Shown here in pieces: positions 18,559-28,937 of a stretch of DNA of 64,000 bases (its first letter is position 1; each line of letters opens with the position of its first letter). The stretch is taken from positions 310,001 through 374,000 of the forward strand of contig OZ245890.1 of the NCBI GenBank assembly GCA_965229615.1. Reading direction: 5' to 3'. The notes below the pieces were generated by a model that had not been told where the DNA came from, did not search any database, and saw only the letters and a list, made by a program, of their open reading frames with translations. The DNA is from G965229615 sp965229615. Its GTDB lineage: Bacteria > Pseudomonadota > Alphaproteobacteria > Rickettsiales > Midichloriaceae. The position numbers were made by a program, and so were the translations under genes.

Positions 18559-19851
18559 ATGGAGAAAACAATTATTATCAGTAGTATAAAAGCTAAAAAT
18601 GCAGATGGACAGTCAATTGTTGATATGATTGGTAGTATTCATAATGAAAACTCGGATGCTGTTATCAAGCAAGTAGAGAAGGTATTCAATGATATAATAA
18701 AAGTTCTAGATAATGAAACAAGGGGTTGTGTTAGCAAGCATAATCGGACTAGAATCCCATTATCGCATTCAATAGGTGCGTTATTGTTCAAATACAAAGT
18801 TGAGTTCTTAACAAGCAAAAACTTCAATGATCTATGTGCTAAAAATCAAGGGCAAGCTGAAGCGCTTTTTAATATGCTGTTTAGCAACAGTAGCAAGTAT
18901 ATGCAGTTATATGACCAGTATTATAAAGAAGGTGGTATTATTGATCAGATCAAACAGGATTTTATACATGAAACGAAGAACATTATAGTAGAGGGGCAGG
19001 GATTATCAGATGTGTTTGGTAGGGAAGGAGGTACTGACAGTACAACAATACGTAAGATTGGAGAGATAAAAATATTTGACGACTTCAAGGCATCGCAATT
19101 AGATATCAATGCATTGTATGAGCGATTTAGCAAATCATTGGGGGGTGGTGGTAATGTTATAAATCTATATAATATACAGATGAATGAAAAAACCACACAC
19201 GCACTCTGTTTGATGTCAATGCAAGCTGATCCAAGAGATATAGGCATGTTGGGAGCGTTAGTTAACGAGAAATGCTTGTTGTTTGATGATACTGGAAGTC
19301 GTAGTATCAAACCTTCATTTAAGTCCATATTATACACTGTTGGACATATAGTTATTATTGTTGCATTTGCTGCAGCAATCATTGCTGTTTTAGCAACCGG
19401 AGCATATATTGCTGCAGGTACATCGTCTATTGTTAGTGGATTAGGAACTGCAGCAGGGACAGCAATAATAGAAACTGGATTATTCAAAGCACAACAGGCC
19501 ATTGTCGGAAGGTCAATGTCAAGTAATAATGAACTAAGTGTACGTTTGCCCAATATAGGATTACAATTTGTTGCAGAGTACACTAACATTGCATCTGAAT
19601 ATATCAAGATGCCGATTATGCAAGATAGACAACAACAGCAATGTAATAAATTAAACAATGGTAGTGGAAAGGCACAAGAACTCACAGAGAGAATATTCCG
19701 TTTGGCTGATAAGATCAATGAGAATATTACTTCAATCAAGAATTTAAATATCTCAACAAGGATGATTATGGAGCATTTGACGTTAGAAGTGCAATCACAC
19801 TTGCTAAGTGTTGGCATAGGCATCACAAAAACGCCAATGTTATCACACTAA
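18559..19851 (+). CDS. hypothetical membrane protein, member of a tandem paralogous pair (copy 1)
   Basis: Unrecognised 430-aa protein with a good GGGAGG ribosome-binding site at 18545. It is paralogous to the next gene: both share a helical N-terminal block (KYKVEFLTSKNFNDL here), a central conserved segment (IQMNEKTTHALCLM, then DPRDIGMLGAL), and a Gly/Ala-rich hydrophobic region with about two helices (about 258-310). A C-terminal helical tail follows. No signal peptide. The two-helix hydrophobic hairpin flanked by soluble domains is compatible with an inclusion- or host-membrane protein, but that is speculation. No enzyme motif seen. Confidence 0.7.
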   Translation: MEKTIIISSIKAKNADGQSIVDMIGSIHNENSDAVIKQVEKVFNDIIKVLDNETRGCVSKHNRTRIPLSHSIGALLFKYKVEFLTSKNFNDLCAKNQGQAEALFNMLFSNSSKYMQLYDQYYKEGGIIDQIKQDFIHETKNIIVEGQGLSDVFGREGGTDSTTIRKIGEIKIFDDFKASQLDINALYERFSKSLGGGGNVINLYNIQMNEKTTHALCLMSMQADPRDIGMLGALVNEKCLLFDDTGSRSIKPSFKSILYTVGHIVIIVAFAAAIIAVLATGAYIAAGTSSIVSGLGTAAGTAIIETGLFKAQQAIVGRSMSSNNELSVRLPNIGLQFVAEYTNIASEYIKMPIMQDRQQQQCNKLNNGSGKAQELTERIFRLADKINENITSIKNLNISTRMIMEHLTLEVQSHLLSVGIGITKTPMLSH

Positions 19852-19995
19852 GTAGCAGAACGTATGATGCAATTGTTGCTCTCAAAGCAATGATTGGAGT
19901 GATTTTTTTGCTATTGCCTTACCCTAAGGTTGCAAGTTGTGAGAAAGTAATTTACTCTAAATTGTAGATACCATTTGAATGTCATTCGAATCTTA

Positions 19996-21318
19996 ATGGG
20001 AATGCTTACACATCAAAACGTTATTAGTAGTTTTAGACAAAAGCTGGAAAATAGTACATCAATGCTAGATTTACTCAATAAAACACCTCAAGATTTTCAT
20101 AATACTATAGAAGTTATAAAAAAGCAATTTAATGCTTCAGTAATGGCACTACAATCCGAAACAGATAAAATAGTGCAAAAGATTAATAATAGCAAAGATA
20201 CTGCTTTTTTACATTCTGTTGCTGCACTCATCGCTAAATATAAAATAGAACTACTAACAAGTTATGAATTCAATAAATTACAGCAAGATCATAAACGTCA
20301 GCTATTTGATGCATTATTTGGCACTGATAGTAAATATGCGCACTTATATAGTCAATATTATGACAAAGATGGTGTATTGGAAAAAAATATAATATCAGTA
20401 ATCAACAAACAGACCAACGAACTATGTGAGACTAATGATAGTTTTTCTACTTTGCTTGAACAAAATGAGCAACACGCTATAAATGTTGTTTTGGGTACAC
20501 AAAAATTTGATGAATTAGATAATCAAAAGGTACAACTTTTATGCAACATGTGTAGTGTATTCAACTACGGTAAGGAAAACAACAAGGGGGTCATCAGTAT
20601 GTCTAATGTTCAGATGAATGAAAACACACAAAAGGCTATGTGTTTATTAGCACTCAGATCAGATCCTAGGGATCTTGGTATGCTTGCTGCCTTAGGTGAG
20701 ACAACTGGGCTGCAGTTCACTAGCCTAAAAAATAGTGATAGCATATTTCCTTCAAAATCTGCCATGGGCAATACTATGCTTCGTGCTGTAACCGCTGCAA
20801 CATTCATCGCAGCAAGCGCTGTGATTTTATTTGCCGCTGCATACTTTGCAGCTGGTGCCTCACTGCTTGTTGGTATTGGCATAACTATTGGTACAATCAC
20901 AGCAGAAGCATTGCTATTTAAAGCTAAAGATAGCATAATGAATGTGCATGAGGAGAACACAATCAATACAGCCACTGCTGTTGCTGCTAGCAATAACAAT
21001 CATAATACATCTTTTGCAAAAGCTTTTGCAACGGCAGAAATGCAGCAAATGGTTGATTATATCATGGCGCCAATTAGAGCCGAGAAGGATGAACAACGCT
21101 TTGCAGCTTTACATAACAAGGATAGCGAAATAAATAAATTGGAGGAACGTGTATTTCTTCTATGCAGTAAGATAAAAAAAGTGAGTAATAAAATTGTATG
21201 TAATAATCAAAGTGTGGCACAAAAAACGCAATCCAATAAGTTAATATCACATGGAATGCAGGCTTTGAAAAAACATGGTATACAATCAACAAAGCAACAA
21301 GGCATATCCATTTCATAA
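19996..21318 (+). CDS. hypothetical membrane protein, member of a tandem paralogous pair (copy 2)
   Basis: A 440-aa paralogue of the preceding gene, from ATG 19996 (an in-frame TTG at 19975 would add seven residues, and neither start has a clear ribosome-binding site). Shared blocks are KYKIELLTSYEFNKL, the SQYYDKDGVL segment, VQMNENTQKAMCLLAL and DPRDLGMLAAL, then an Ala/Gly-rich hydrophobic hairpin (AAYFAAGASLLVGIGITIG). Divergence is high except in these blocks, so the duplication is old. The gene converges on the next with only 8 bases between stops. Confidence 0.68.
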   Translation: MGMLTHQNVISSFRQKLENSTSMLDLLNKTPQDFHNTIEVIKKQFNASVMALQSETDKIVQKINNSKDTAFLHSVAALIAKYKIELLTSYEFNKLQQDHKRQLFDALFGTDSKYAHLYSQYYDKDGVLEKNIISVINKQTNELCETNDSFSTLLEQNEQHAINVVLGTQKFDELDNQKVQLLCNMCSVFNYGKENNKGVISMSNVQMNENTQKAMCLLALRSDPRDLGMLAALGETTGLQFTSLKNSDSIFPSKSAMGNTMLRAVTAATFIAASAVILFAAAYFAAGASLLVGIGITIGTITAEALLFKAKDSIMNVHEENTINTATAVAASNNNHNTSFAKAFATAEMQQMVDYIMAPIRAEKDEQRFAALHNKDSEINKLEERVFLLCSKIKKVSNKIVCNNQSVAQKTQSNKLISHGMQALKKHGIQSTKQQGISIS

Positions 21319-21326
21319 CATGCTTG

Positions 21327-22883
21327 CTAGACCACGACTGTAACTGCACATGTAGGTGCTCGCTTAACATTGATGTATTGTACCCAGCTTTGTTCGCTAC
21401 CTTTAGCAACATTATTTTTTTCTATCAAGTCATTTATCTGTATTATCGTATTTAACAATTCATATATAGCAGCACTGTTATTTGTGTCTATCTCACATTT
21501 CTCAATCATTTCATTGAGATGCTCATTCTTGCTACTGCCACCAAAGTATGATTTAAACAAATCTAAGTATTTGCATATTGCAGTAATTACATACGCCAAT
21601 GCCCTATATTGTACATTTTGTGTTGTTTGTTCATTTTGTGTTGTTATTGATGTATCTTTGCTGTTCTGTATTGCCTCGTCCAATGCTTTTAACCATGCTG
21701 TTGCGTTCTCATCACTGTTTGCAGTGCAAGCAAGTAATGCACAAATTATTTTTAATCTTTCTTCGCTGATTTGTATTTTATCGTCACTACTGTTGAGGAC
21801 CTGTAACAATAGCTTAGCAGCATCTTTCGCAGCTGGTAATACATCAGTATCAAGCGACAGTGTTATTGCCCTCATAGCGTCACCAATAATTTGGTCAATT
21901 TCATTTTGCTTATTCAAATGTATTCCAATAATAATTGCTGCAAGTGCATATTCAGCCTCACTTCTTTGTTTTTTGCTTTCTGTTGCATCTTCTTTTTTCT
22001 TTTTATCATCCAGCTGTTGTTGTTCAGCAATAACCTCATCTTTAGCAGCTCTACCTAAAGCTGCTGCATGCTGAGCTATATGAGCAAGTTGTTGCAAGTT
22101 ACTTGCAGGTAGGAATGTATGTATTTTATCAAGTACTGCTCTGATAATTATATCTTGCGTTGTAACATCAATATCACCAACAACAGCACGTATCTTTTGT
22201 ATGATCTGTGCCTTTTGCTCAACTGGGCTTTCCATTGTAAGCAACTTTGCTACTGCCTTGGTTGTGGCATCATACAGCTTTACCAGTTCTTGATCATCTT
22301 GTGTTATATTAATCTTACTACAGTGTATATTCCTTATATCTTGATTGAGTTTTCCATTTTCAGCCAGCAATCGTGCTGTTGCTTGTGGTTTAATAAGATC
22401 TGCTATTGCTTCAATGTCATTTAGTGTGAGTAAAAGGTAGCTATTTTCCTTCTCAAAGGCGCTAATAGCATCTTTAATATGTTCATTAAAATCCTTTGTT
22501 GTTGCCACTTGTGTTGCAACTAAATTCATTTTAAGTGCAGATTGAATTGTCTCATCTGCACTGAAAATCTGGATAAAATCATTTATTAGGGCATTGGCCC
22601 CTTTAACTTGCTTATACATGAGAAACAAGACTGGCAATATCAATTTCACACGTTCACAGTTTTCACTGATATAATCTTGTAGCTCACTACTACTCGTAGT
22701 GTTGTATGCAGTTTTAAACATATCAAGTGCTGCTTTGTGTTTGGTACATTCCTGTTCTAGTCCTATCGCAAAATATGTGTAAACCGCAGGTTTTATTATT
22801 TTTTCATTGCTATCATATGGGTTTGGAATTATATGCTTTTCCGCATCTAGAATTCCAAGTAGCGTTTCTATTAGTTCGATCAT
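21327..22883 (-). CDS. hypothetical alpha-helical protein
   Basis: Unrecognised 518-aa protein, predicted almost wholly helical and soluble. A charged segment rich in Asp, Lys and Glu (DDKKKKEDATESKKQRSE) lies in the middle, next to an Ala-rich helix. No signal peptide, membrane segment or known catalytic motif was seen. It lies between the paralogous membrane proteins and phaC, convergent with the former. A near-palindrome (22977-22991, GGACAAATTTGTTCC) lies about 95 bases upstream of its start, between it and divergent phaC. Confidence 0.65.
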   Translation of the reverse strand: MIELIETLLGILDAEKHIIPNPYDSNEKIIKPAVYTYFAIGLEQECTKHKAALDMFKTAYNTTSSSELQDYISENCERVKLILPVLFLMYKQVKGANALINDFIQIFSADETIQSALKMNLVATQVATTKDFNEHIKDAISAFEKENSYLLLTLNDIEAIADLIKPQATARLLAENGKLNQDIRNIHCSKINITQDDQELVKLYDATTKAVAKLLTMESPVEQKAQIIQKIRAVVGDIDVTTQDIIIRAVLDKIHTFLPASNLQQLAHIAQHAAALGRAAKDEVIAEQQQLDDKKKKEDATESKKQRSEAEYALAAIIIGIHLNKQNEIDQIIGDAMRAITLSLDTDVLPAAKDAAKLLLQVLNSSDDKIQISEERLKIICALLACTANSDENATAWLKALDEAIQNSKDTSITTQNEQTTQNVQYRALAYVITAICKYLDLFKSYFGGSSKNEHLNEMIEKCEIDTNNSAAIYELLNTIIQINDLIEKNNVAKGSEQSWVQYINVKRAPTCAVTVVV

Positions 22884-23093
22884 TGTGACAATTGTTATTC
22901 AATTTATGTTAGAGAGCTGTTTTATTACAACATAAAGTATCTTTGTTAAATTTGCGTTACAAATCATATTTGATGAGGACAAATTTGTTCCTTACAATTT
23001 AAGTATGTGAATACTTCATTGCTATACACAATAATAACACAGCATAAGAACAAGACATAGTGTTTTTCAGCCACTCATTAAGATAATCCCAAT

Positions 23094-24929
23094 ATGGTAA
23101 ATAACATCAACTATATTAATAATGTTACTCTTGCAACCAGCATATATCAACAGGGTGTTGTGCTACTGTTAGCTAAAACATGTACAAATAGTTTACTGCA
23201 TCAAGTCATCAATAGTTTCCTCACAAGATTTATCACTGAAAACATAGCGTTGTGTATTAATGAAAACAATTTTTTGTCATCAACAGCTGAAGACTCATTC
23301 AATATACAACACCAAATTAGTGAGTACAACAAGCAAGTAATGGATATATGGCCATACCAGTCGTGGTATTCATATAGCACTACTGCCATACGACAATTAT
23401 ATAAAAACAATGCATCTGTTTCCACAGCGGAACTATTGCAAGAACATAGCAGTGTACTAGACAGAATTTACCACTATTATAATCATCATACCTTTGCATT
23501 GTTTACTGCCATAGATCATGGTTTTAATGAGAAAAAGCATAATAAATATGCAACAACACAATTTATATGGAGCGAATTCAGCAAGATATGCAATCCGAAA
23601 AATATACCTATTACCAACAAGGAAGTAGTGAAGGCAATGTATGAAACATCCTGCACAAACCTTGTGGAAGGTGCAAAGCGATTTCTTGATGATGTTATTA
23701 GAAGCCCAGATGGGTATTTCATTATTAATACAGTTGATACGTCAGCATTTGAAGTTGGTAAAAATATTGCCGCGACCAAGGGTAAAGTTATATACCAAAA
23801 TAAATTGATGCAGTTGATTTGTTATGAGAGCACAACAGAACAAGTATATAAAACACCAATACTAATAGTTACAGCATGGATAAATAAGTACTATGTACTA
23901 GACTTGGATCCACAGTATTCATTTGTCAAGTGGTTAGTAGACAATGGATATAAAGTTTTTATGATTTCTTGGGTTAATCCTGATGCTAGAATGAAGGATT
24001 TTGCATTAGAGGATTATATGAAGGAAGGAGTGGTCACAGCCTTACAACAAGTTGCGGAAATCTCTAATTCTGAAAATGTGAACTGCATTGGATATTGTAT
24101 GGGTGGAACATTACTTGCTATCAGTGCTGCATATCTTGTAACTAAGCAGATACATTTGATTAATTCTCTAACCCTACTTACAACACTGGTTGATTTCGAA
24201 GATTGTGGCACAATAAAAATCTTCATCAATGATGAGATAGTGAATGCAATCGAGCATCATATGAAAACATATGGTTATTTAGATGGCACTGCAATGTTCA
24301 GCGCATTTAGTGCTCTTAAAAGTAGCGAAATGATTTGGTATTACTTTATCAATAAATATTTGATGGGAAAAAATCCTGCTGCTTTAGATGTGTTATATTG
24401 GAATGCTGATAGTACAAGAATACCTTATAAGGTACACATACAATGTCTAAGGGATCTATATCAGAAGAATCTGCTATCTAAAAAACAGTTAATATTAGAT
24501 GGTGTACTAATAGATCTCAGTAATATAAAGTGCCCAACATACATATTTGCAAGTCATGACGATCATATAGCACCATGGTGTGGCATCTACTCAAATATGA
24601 AATTATACGGCAGTCATAATAAGAGATTTGTCTTGGGTCAATCAGGACATGTTGCAGCTGTAATAAATCATCCTCTGAAAAACAAATACGGTTATTGGGC
24701 AAATAAACAGGATTCAAAAAACAAAAAATTGCAGGATAAAAATAATACACTTAACTTATCAACTGATGAATGGCTTAAACAAGCTGAACATAAAAATGGA
24801 TCATGGTGGACAGATTGGCATACTTGGATGACACAAAATAACATGAATAATTGTAAGATTGATGTGCAGAACATTCAGTCTTCAATTGTGATAGAAGATG
24901 CACCTGGTATGTATGTGAAAATGAAGTAA
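23094..24929 (+). CDS. phaC: class I polyhydroxyalkanoate synthase
   Basis: Polymerises hydroxyacyl-CoA into polyhydroxyalkanoate; 611 aa, typical for class I. The N-terminal PhaC domain spans about 70-240. The lipase-like box is GYCMGG with nucleophile Cys335, and the triad is completed by Asp490 (HDDHIAPW) and His519 (GQSGHVAAV), at the expected spacing. No phaA, phaB or phasin gene is nearby, so monomer supply must come from elsewhere or from the host. PhaC is known in several Rickettsiales. Confidence 0.95.
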   Translation: MVNNINYINNVTLATSIYQQGVVLLLAKTCTNSLLHQVINSFLTRFITENIALCINENNFLSSTAEDSFNIQHQISEYNKQVMDIWPYQSWYSYSTTAIRQLYKNNASVSTAELLQEHSSVLDRIYHYYNHHTFALFTAIDHGFNEKKHNKYATTQFIWSEFSKICNPKNIPITNKEVVKAMYETSCTNLVEGAKRFLDDVIRSPDGYFIINTVDTSAFEVGKNIAATKGKVIYQNKLMQLICYESTTEQVYKTPILIVTAWINKYYVLDLDPQYSFVKWLVDNGYKVFMISWVNPDARMKDFALEDYMKEGVVTALQQVAEISNSENVNCIGYCMGGTLLAISAAYLVTKQIHLINSLTLLTTLVDFEDCGTIKIFINDEIVNAIEHHMKTYGYLDGTAMFSAFSALKSSEMIWYYFINKYLMGKNPAALDVLYWNADSTRIPYKVHIQCLRDLYQKNLLSKKQLILDGVLIDLSNIKCPTYIFASHDDHIAPWCGIYSNMKLYGSHNKRFVLGQSGHVAAVINHPLKNKYGYWANKQDSKNKKLQDKNNTLNLSTDEWLKQAEHKNGSWWTDWHTWMTQNNMNNCKIDVQNIQSSIVIEDAPGMYVKMK

Positions 24930-25055
24930 TGAAAGAAAGAAGCATTCGATGACACTGTCAAAAGTACTGCAAATTGATTTCAATTGATTGATGATTTAAA
25001 AGAAACATTCACTTACGGTGATTTATTTCCCAACCGATGAGATGAGTTTGACCGG

Positions 25056-25129
<74 letters not shown>

Positions 25130-25255
25130 TCATTAAAACGGCATATTGTGATTGTTGCATTAAAATCGAAAAATGTAAAGCATAATATGTGAATGATGTG
25201 TGAATATTTATTTTTCCGATCATAGTATAAATCATCTAATATACCAAATGCGTAA

Positions 25256-25594
25256 CTATGTGCTTTTACGAAGATTGAATTTCAACCCACTGTATCTATC
25301 ATTAAATTTTGCTACTTCGCTTGATTTTTGGTTAATATAATTTACTTGTTTTGTCCATGCAGGATGTGTTGTTATATCAACATCTAACTTCATGACATCA
25401 CTTCCATCATGTTTCTGCCCATATGTTGATCTAGTCTTGAATGTTTTGCCATCAGTCATTACCACTGTAATTTCATTATACTGTGGATGAAGATTCGGCA
25501 TATCATTTAGTGTTGATGTTTTTTTCGTTATATTAGTTGGTTGATACTGTCCTTGTTTTACTTGTGGTTTTGTTTTTGCTGGAGTTTTAGCCAT
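25256..25594 (-). CDS. rpmE: 50S ribosomal protein L31 with N-terminal extension
   Basis: L31 core is clear: NLHPQYNEITVVMTDGKTFKTRSTY, then LDVDITTHPAWT and VAKFNDRYSGL. The product is 112 aa against about 70-80 for most L31 proteins, because of a Lys/Thr/Pro/Gln-rich N-terminal extension of about 30 residues. The zinc-binding cysteines of the C+ form are absent, so it is the C-minus type. Monocistronic, between the fMet tRNA and addB. Confidence 0.9.
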   Translation of the reverse strand: MAKTPAKTKPQVKQGQYQPTNITKKTSTLNDMPNLHPQYNEITVVMTDGKTFKTRSTYGQKHDGSDVMKLDVDITTHPAWTKQVNYINQKSSEVAKFNDRYSGLKFNLRKST

Positions 25595-25685
25595 TTGGTT
25601 GTTAGGTATTTTTTATATTTCTGTGATGCTATATGATTGTACATTCCTTACGCACAATGATCAAGCAAATCCAAACTCCAATTGA

Positions 25686-28600
25686 TTATATCTTATATTC
25701 TATCAGATGAGAAGTGCGCATTATATGAGCCTGTAAGTAATGATCATAGCAACCAGTGGAATTGTATGGTGCTAGCTTGTGATAAAACATATCTGTTATT
25801 TGTATAATGCCTGCAGCAGTAGATTTAATATTCGATTGTATTTGTTTTGTTTCATGCGCTGCAAGCAATCCAACTAATCTAATATATTGTAATGTGGTAT
25901 CACTATCATAGTGATGGTGCTTTTTCATTATTTGCTTGAGCTTTATAATGTTAATCTTTTGACCGTACTTTTGAGATAGATGTAGTATTAGTGCCTCCAA
26001 ATTCAGCTGAGACTTCAGACCTGTTACAATATCTTTTTTTGTTGGTATCTGACCTGTTTTATAATCGCTAATATAGATGTGATATGGGTTGTTCATTACA
26101 TCGATACGATCAGCATATGCTTGTAATATGATATTCGTATTGTTTTTAAGATCAAGTGTGATGCTCAGTTTCTTTTCGGTCATTGTCACGATATTCTGAT
26201 ATTTTTTTGATAATCTCATTTCATAACAATGCATCCAGTATATAATGTTGTTAAATCTATTTTTCCATAACAACAATCTTTGCTTGTATAGAAAACCTTC
26301 ACCATATCTATGTTTCAATATACGTTCAATCACATTCCAAAACATGTTATAATAGGTATTATAGTCTGAGCATGATGCATAGTTATTATCTATCGTATTT
26401 GACACACTATGCAAAATCTTATGTAATATTATACCAAACTCCTTGCTGCTTGGTAGTGTATCTCTTGCAACAAACTCTTGTGGTAGATATTGTAGTTTTA
26501 GAATATATTCCAGATAGTATAGATATGGATTCCTCAACAGTTTCTCAATACTTGTTGCTGAAAGTATTTGTGGTCGCAAATGAGCTGGTACAGCCGCTGT
26601 AGCACTCGTGTTCTCGCATGATGAGGACTGATATTGCTGTTTTGATGGTGCTATTTGTATATTATTTTTTCCTATTGTGCTGTAGGCTTGTAGCAAAGAA
26701 ACCCATCTGCTGATAATTCTCGGCTTATGATTGATGCTAATACCATTGCTTTTGAGATTACTTATAATAACTTTTTTAGATGCACATATAAAACTTGCAA
26801 AATCATGTGCTGCATACCCAACCTCAAAGAGTTTTGGATTACTGTATCCATATTTATTTCTTGTTATATCTGATATGAAATTATGCTCTTCATCATGTGA
26901 CGGTGGCCACACTCCTTCATTCAAATCACATAGTATCACAAGATCATATGTCATAAAACGTGATTCTATAACTGTGGTAACGCTAATTTTTGTGTTTGAT
27001 ATGCTATCTACTATATTATCAGGTTGATGGAGATCATCGGATACTGTATTTTCATTAACACAGCATTCTATCGCTCTTCTATAATCACCATTTTTCAGTG
27101 TCTTACTACTTTTGAGTTCATTTGCCATGAGAAACGTGAAATGTCCCTGCATTTCCAACAACAACTGAAGCATTTCGATGACAACGTTCTGTGTTATGAA
27201 GTTACCTGAAATCAACTTCAAATACGTATATAAGTGTATCTGTAGCATCGTTGAAAATCTATCTGATTTCTGTGTATCGAAAACTTCTATAAGCAAGTTT
27301 TTTAGAGTTGTCAGCTCTTTGACATTTACTGTCGCGTCACATATTGCATTTATAGTGTTTGGAAAACATCGCTGGAGCTGTATAAATGCTTGAGATGCGG
27401 TGTCTGTAATGGTGTGTTTACATTGTGAGATTATTTTTAGTGCATCAATAACATATACAAACTTTTTATTCTGTAAAAAAACAATTATTTCATCAATTGT
27501 GCTGTCAAAAAAAACTCTTTCTGAATGCAGTAAAATATATTCAAAATGTAGTATTTCATCATGATGTTCCTGACGTACAATCGATGCTACATGCTTCAGC
27601 AATGCAATCAACTGTGTAATATCTTCTTTCTGATTCAACAGATATTGCATTAAGATATAAAAAAATTCAACAGACTCATGATCAAGTAAAGTATTTGGTA
27701 CTGATGTATAGATTGGAAGATGTTTTTTAGCTATTGCTTCAGAGTGTTTCAAGTACTTCCATACTATTCTTGCCTTATCGCTTGTTTTTGTGATTACACA
27801 AATCTCATTGTATTTTTCAGCATTTGTATCGATTATATCAGATATATTAAACAATTCGTCCGCTGGTGAACTAGCATCATAGATCGAAATATGTGAGAAA
27901 CTATAAAGCTGATGTTTATGCCATAGATGTACCATGCTTGCAGGTAACATTAATTGAGATATACCTTTATCAATACCAAAATTGTTTACCACGTTCCCAC
28001 TGCTCAGTATGGTTATATTATTACGATGGATTTGCATATGATTGAGAAATGATACAATGTGATATTGCGGATGATCAGGCATTATCTTATCTAAGATTTC
28101 TTTCTCGATTGACATGTCTACACCATGTATGACAATGTTTGTTTGTATTTGTGTTTGTGTATGCAAAAGATACAATATTTGATATATTACTGGTGAATGC
28201 ACTATTGGTAATACTGCATATTTGAGTCCAGCAAGTTTTGTGTCAATTTTCACAAGGTTAGTATTGGAATGATTGTTGTCGCCTGATGATAGAACACCAA
28301 CTAATGATGTCAATCTGTTATGCGATAACGACACGTTGTGTATTCCAACTATCTCAATTATTCTGCTGATTATTTTATGGAAGAGATGATGTCTATTTTC
28401 AATGCATATGAGTTTTGTATGATCCAATCCGTAGTAGAAGAATTCGTTCACTGCACGTATTAACTTTTTCCTCAGTATGTGCTTTGACATATATGAAGTG
28501 TTTGCCTGTTTTATTTGTAGCAATGTATTGTTAATTACTGTCTCTATGAATATTGATTCAACTGAGCTTTTCATATCATTTTTCGTTGTGCACATTGCAA

Positions 28601-28832
28601 TATCGTCATACGAAACACATTTAATTCTATTGGTATAGCTTGGTAATATCTTTGCGATCATTGTTGAATACTTCTCAGTGATATGTTGACCTGGCAATAT
28701 AATTGTTGCATGTTTTATATGCTGACTATTGACATCATTTATTACTTTGTTTATTAATGTCTTAAAAAAATTTTCAGCAAATGGTATTGTAAAAATTCCA
28801 CAAGAGGTATTTTTTTCTAAAAAACTTGTCAT
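25686..28832 (-). CDS. addB: double-strand break repair protein AddB (alphaproteobacterial type)
   Basis: Nuclease subunit of the AddAB helicase-nuclease that processes DNA ends for RecA; about 1048 aa from the ATG at 28832. An earlier ATG at 28952 adds 40 residues, would overlap the era leader, and the family normally begins near GIFTIPFAENFFKTL. Visible parts are the inactivated helicase region with VILCDLNEGVWPPS and the C-terminal PD-(D/E)XK nuclease (SDYKTGQIPTKKDI, then QLNLEALIL) about 125 residues from the end. It lacks the iron-sulfur cysteines of Bacillus AddB. addA is not in the window. Confidence 0.88.
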   Translation of the reverse strand: MTSFLEKNTSCGIFTIPFAENFFKTLINKVINDVNSQHIKHATIILPGQHITEKYSTMIAKILPSYTNRIKCVSYDDIAMCTTKNDMKSSVESIFIETVINNTLLQIKQANTSYMSKHILRKKLIRAVNEFFYYGLDHTKLICIENRHHLFHKIISRIIEIVGIHNVSLSHNRLTSLVGVLSSGDNNHSNTNLVKIDTKLAGLKYAVLPIVHSPVIYQILYLLHTQTQIQTNIVIHGVDMSIEKEILDKIMPDHPQYHIVSFLNHMQIHRNNITILSSGNVVNNFGIDKGISQLMLPASMVHLWHKHQLYSFSHISIYDASSPADELFNISDIIDTNAEKYNEICVITKTSDKARIVWKYLKHSEAIAKKHLPIYTSVPNTLLDHESVEFFYILMQYLLNQKEDITQLIALLKHVASIVRQEHHDEILHFEYILLHSERVFFDSTIDEIIVFLQNKKFVYVIDALKIISQCKHTITDTASQAFIQLQRCFPNTINAICDATVNVKELTTLKNLLIEVFDTQKSDRFSTMLQIHLYTYLKLISGNFITQNVVIEMLQLLLEMQGHFTFLMANELKSSKTLKNGDYRRAIECCVNENTVSDDLHQPDNIVDSISNTKISVTTVIESRFMTYDLVILCDLNEGVWPPSHDEEHNFISDITRNKYGYSNPKLFEVGYAAHDFASFICASKKVIISNLKSNGISINHKPRIISRWVSLLQAYSTIGKNNIQIAPSKQQYQSSSCENTSATAAVPAHLRPQILSATSIEKLLRNPYLYYLEYILKLQYLPQEFVARDTLPSSKEFGIILHKILHSVSNTIDNNYASCSDYNTYYNMFWNVIERILKHRYGEGFLYKQRLLLWKNRFNNIIYWMHCYEMRLSKKYQNIVTMTEKKLSITLDLKNNTNIILQAYADRIDVMNNPYHIYISDYKTGQIPTKKDIVTGLKSQLNLEALILHLSQKYGQKINIIKLKQIMKKHHHYDSDTTLQYIRLVGLLAAHETKQIQSNIKSTAAGIIQITDMFYHKLAPYNSTGCYDHYLQAHIMRTSHLIEYKI

Positions 28833-28937
28833 ATATTGTATAGAAATTGCTTGACTTTTTCTGTTTTTATGTATTTTGTGCGATATTAGTTTCACTAGAC
28901 ACAGGAAATTAGTCATATAACAAAATAAAGGTATACT

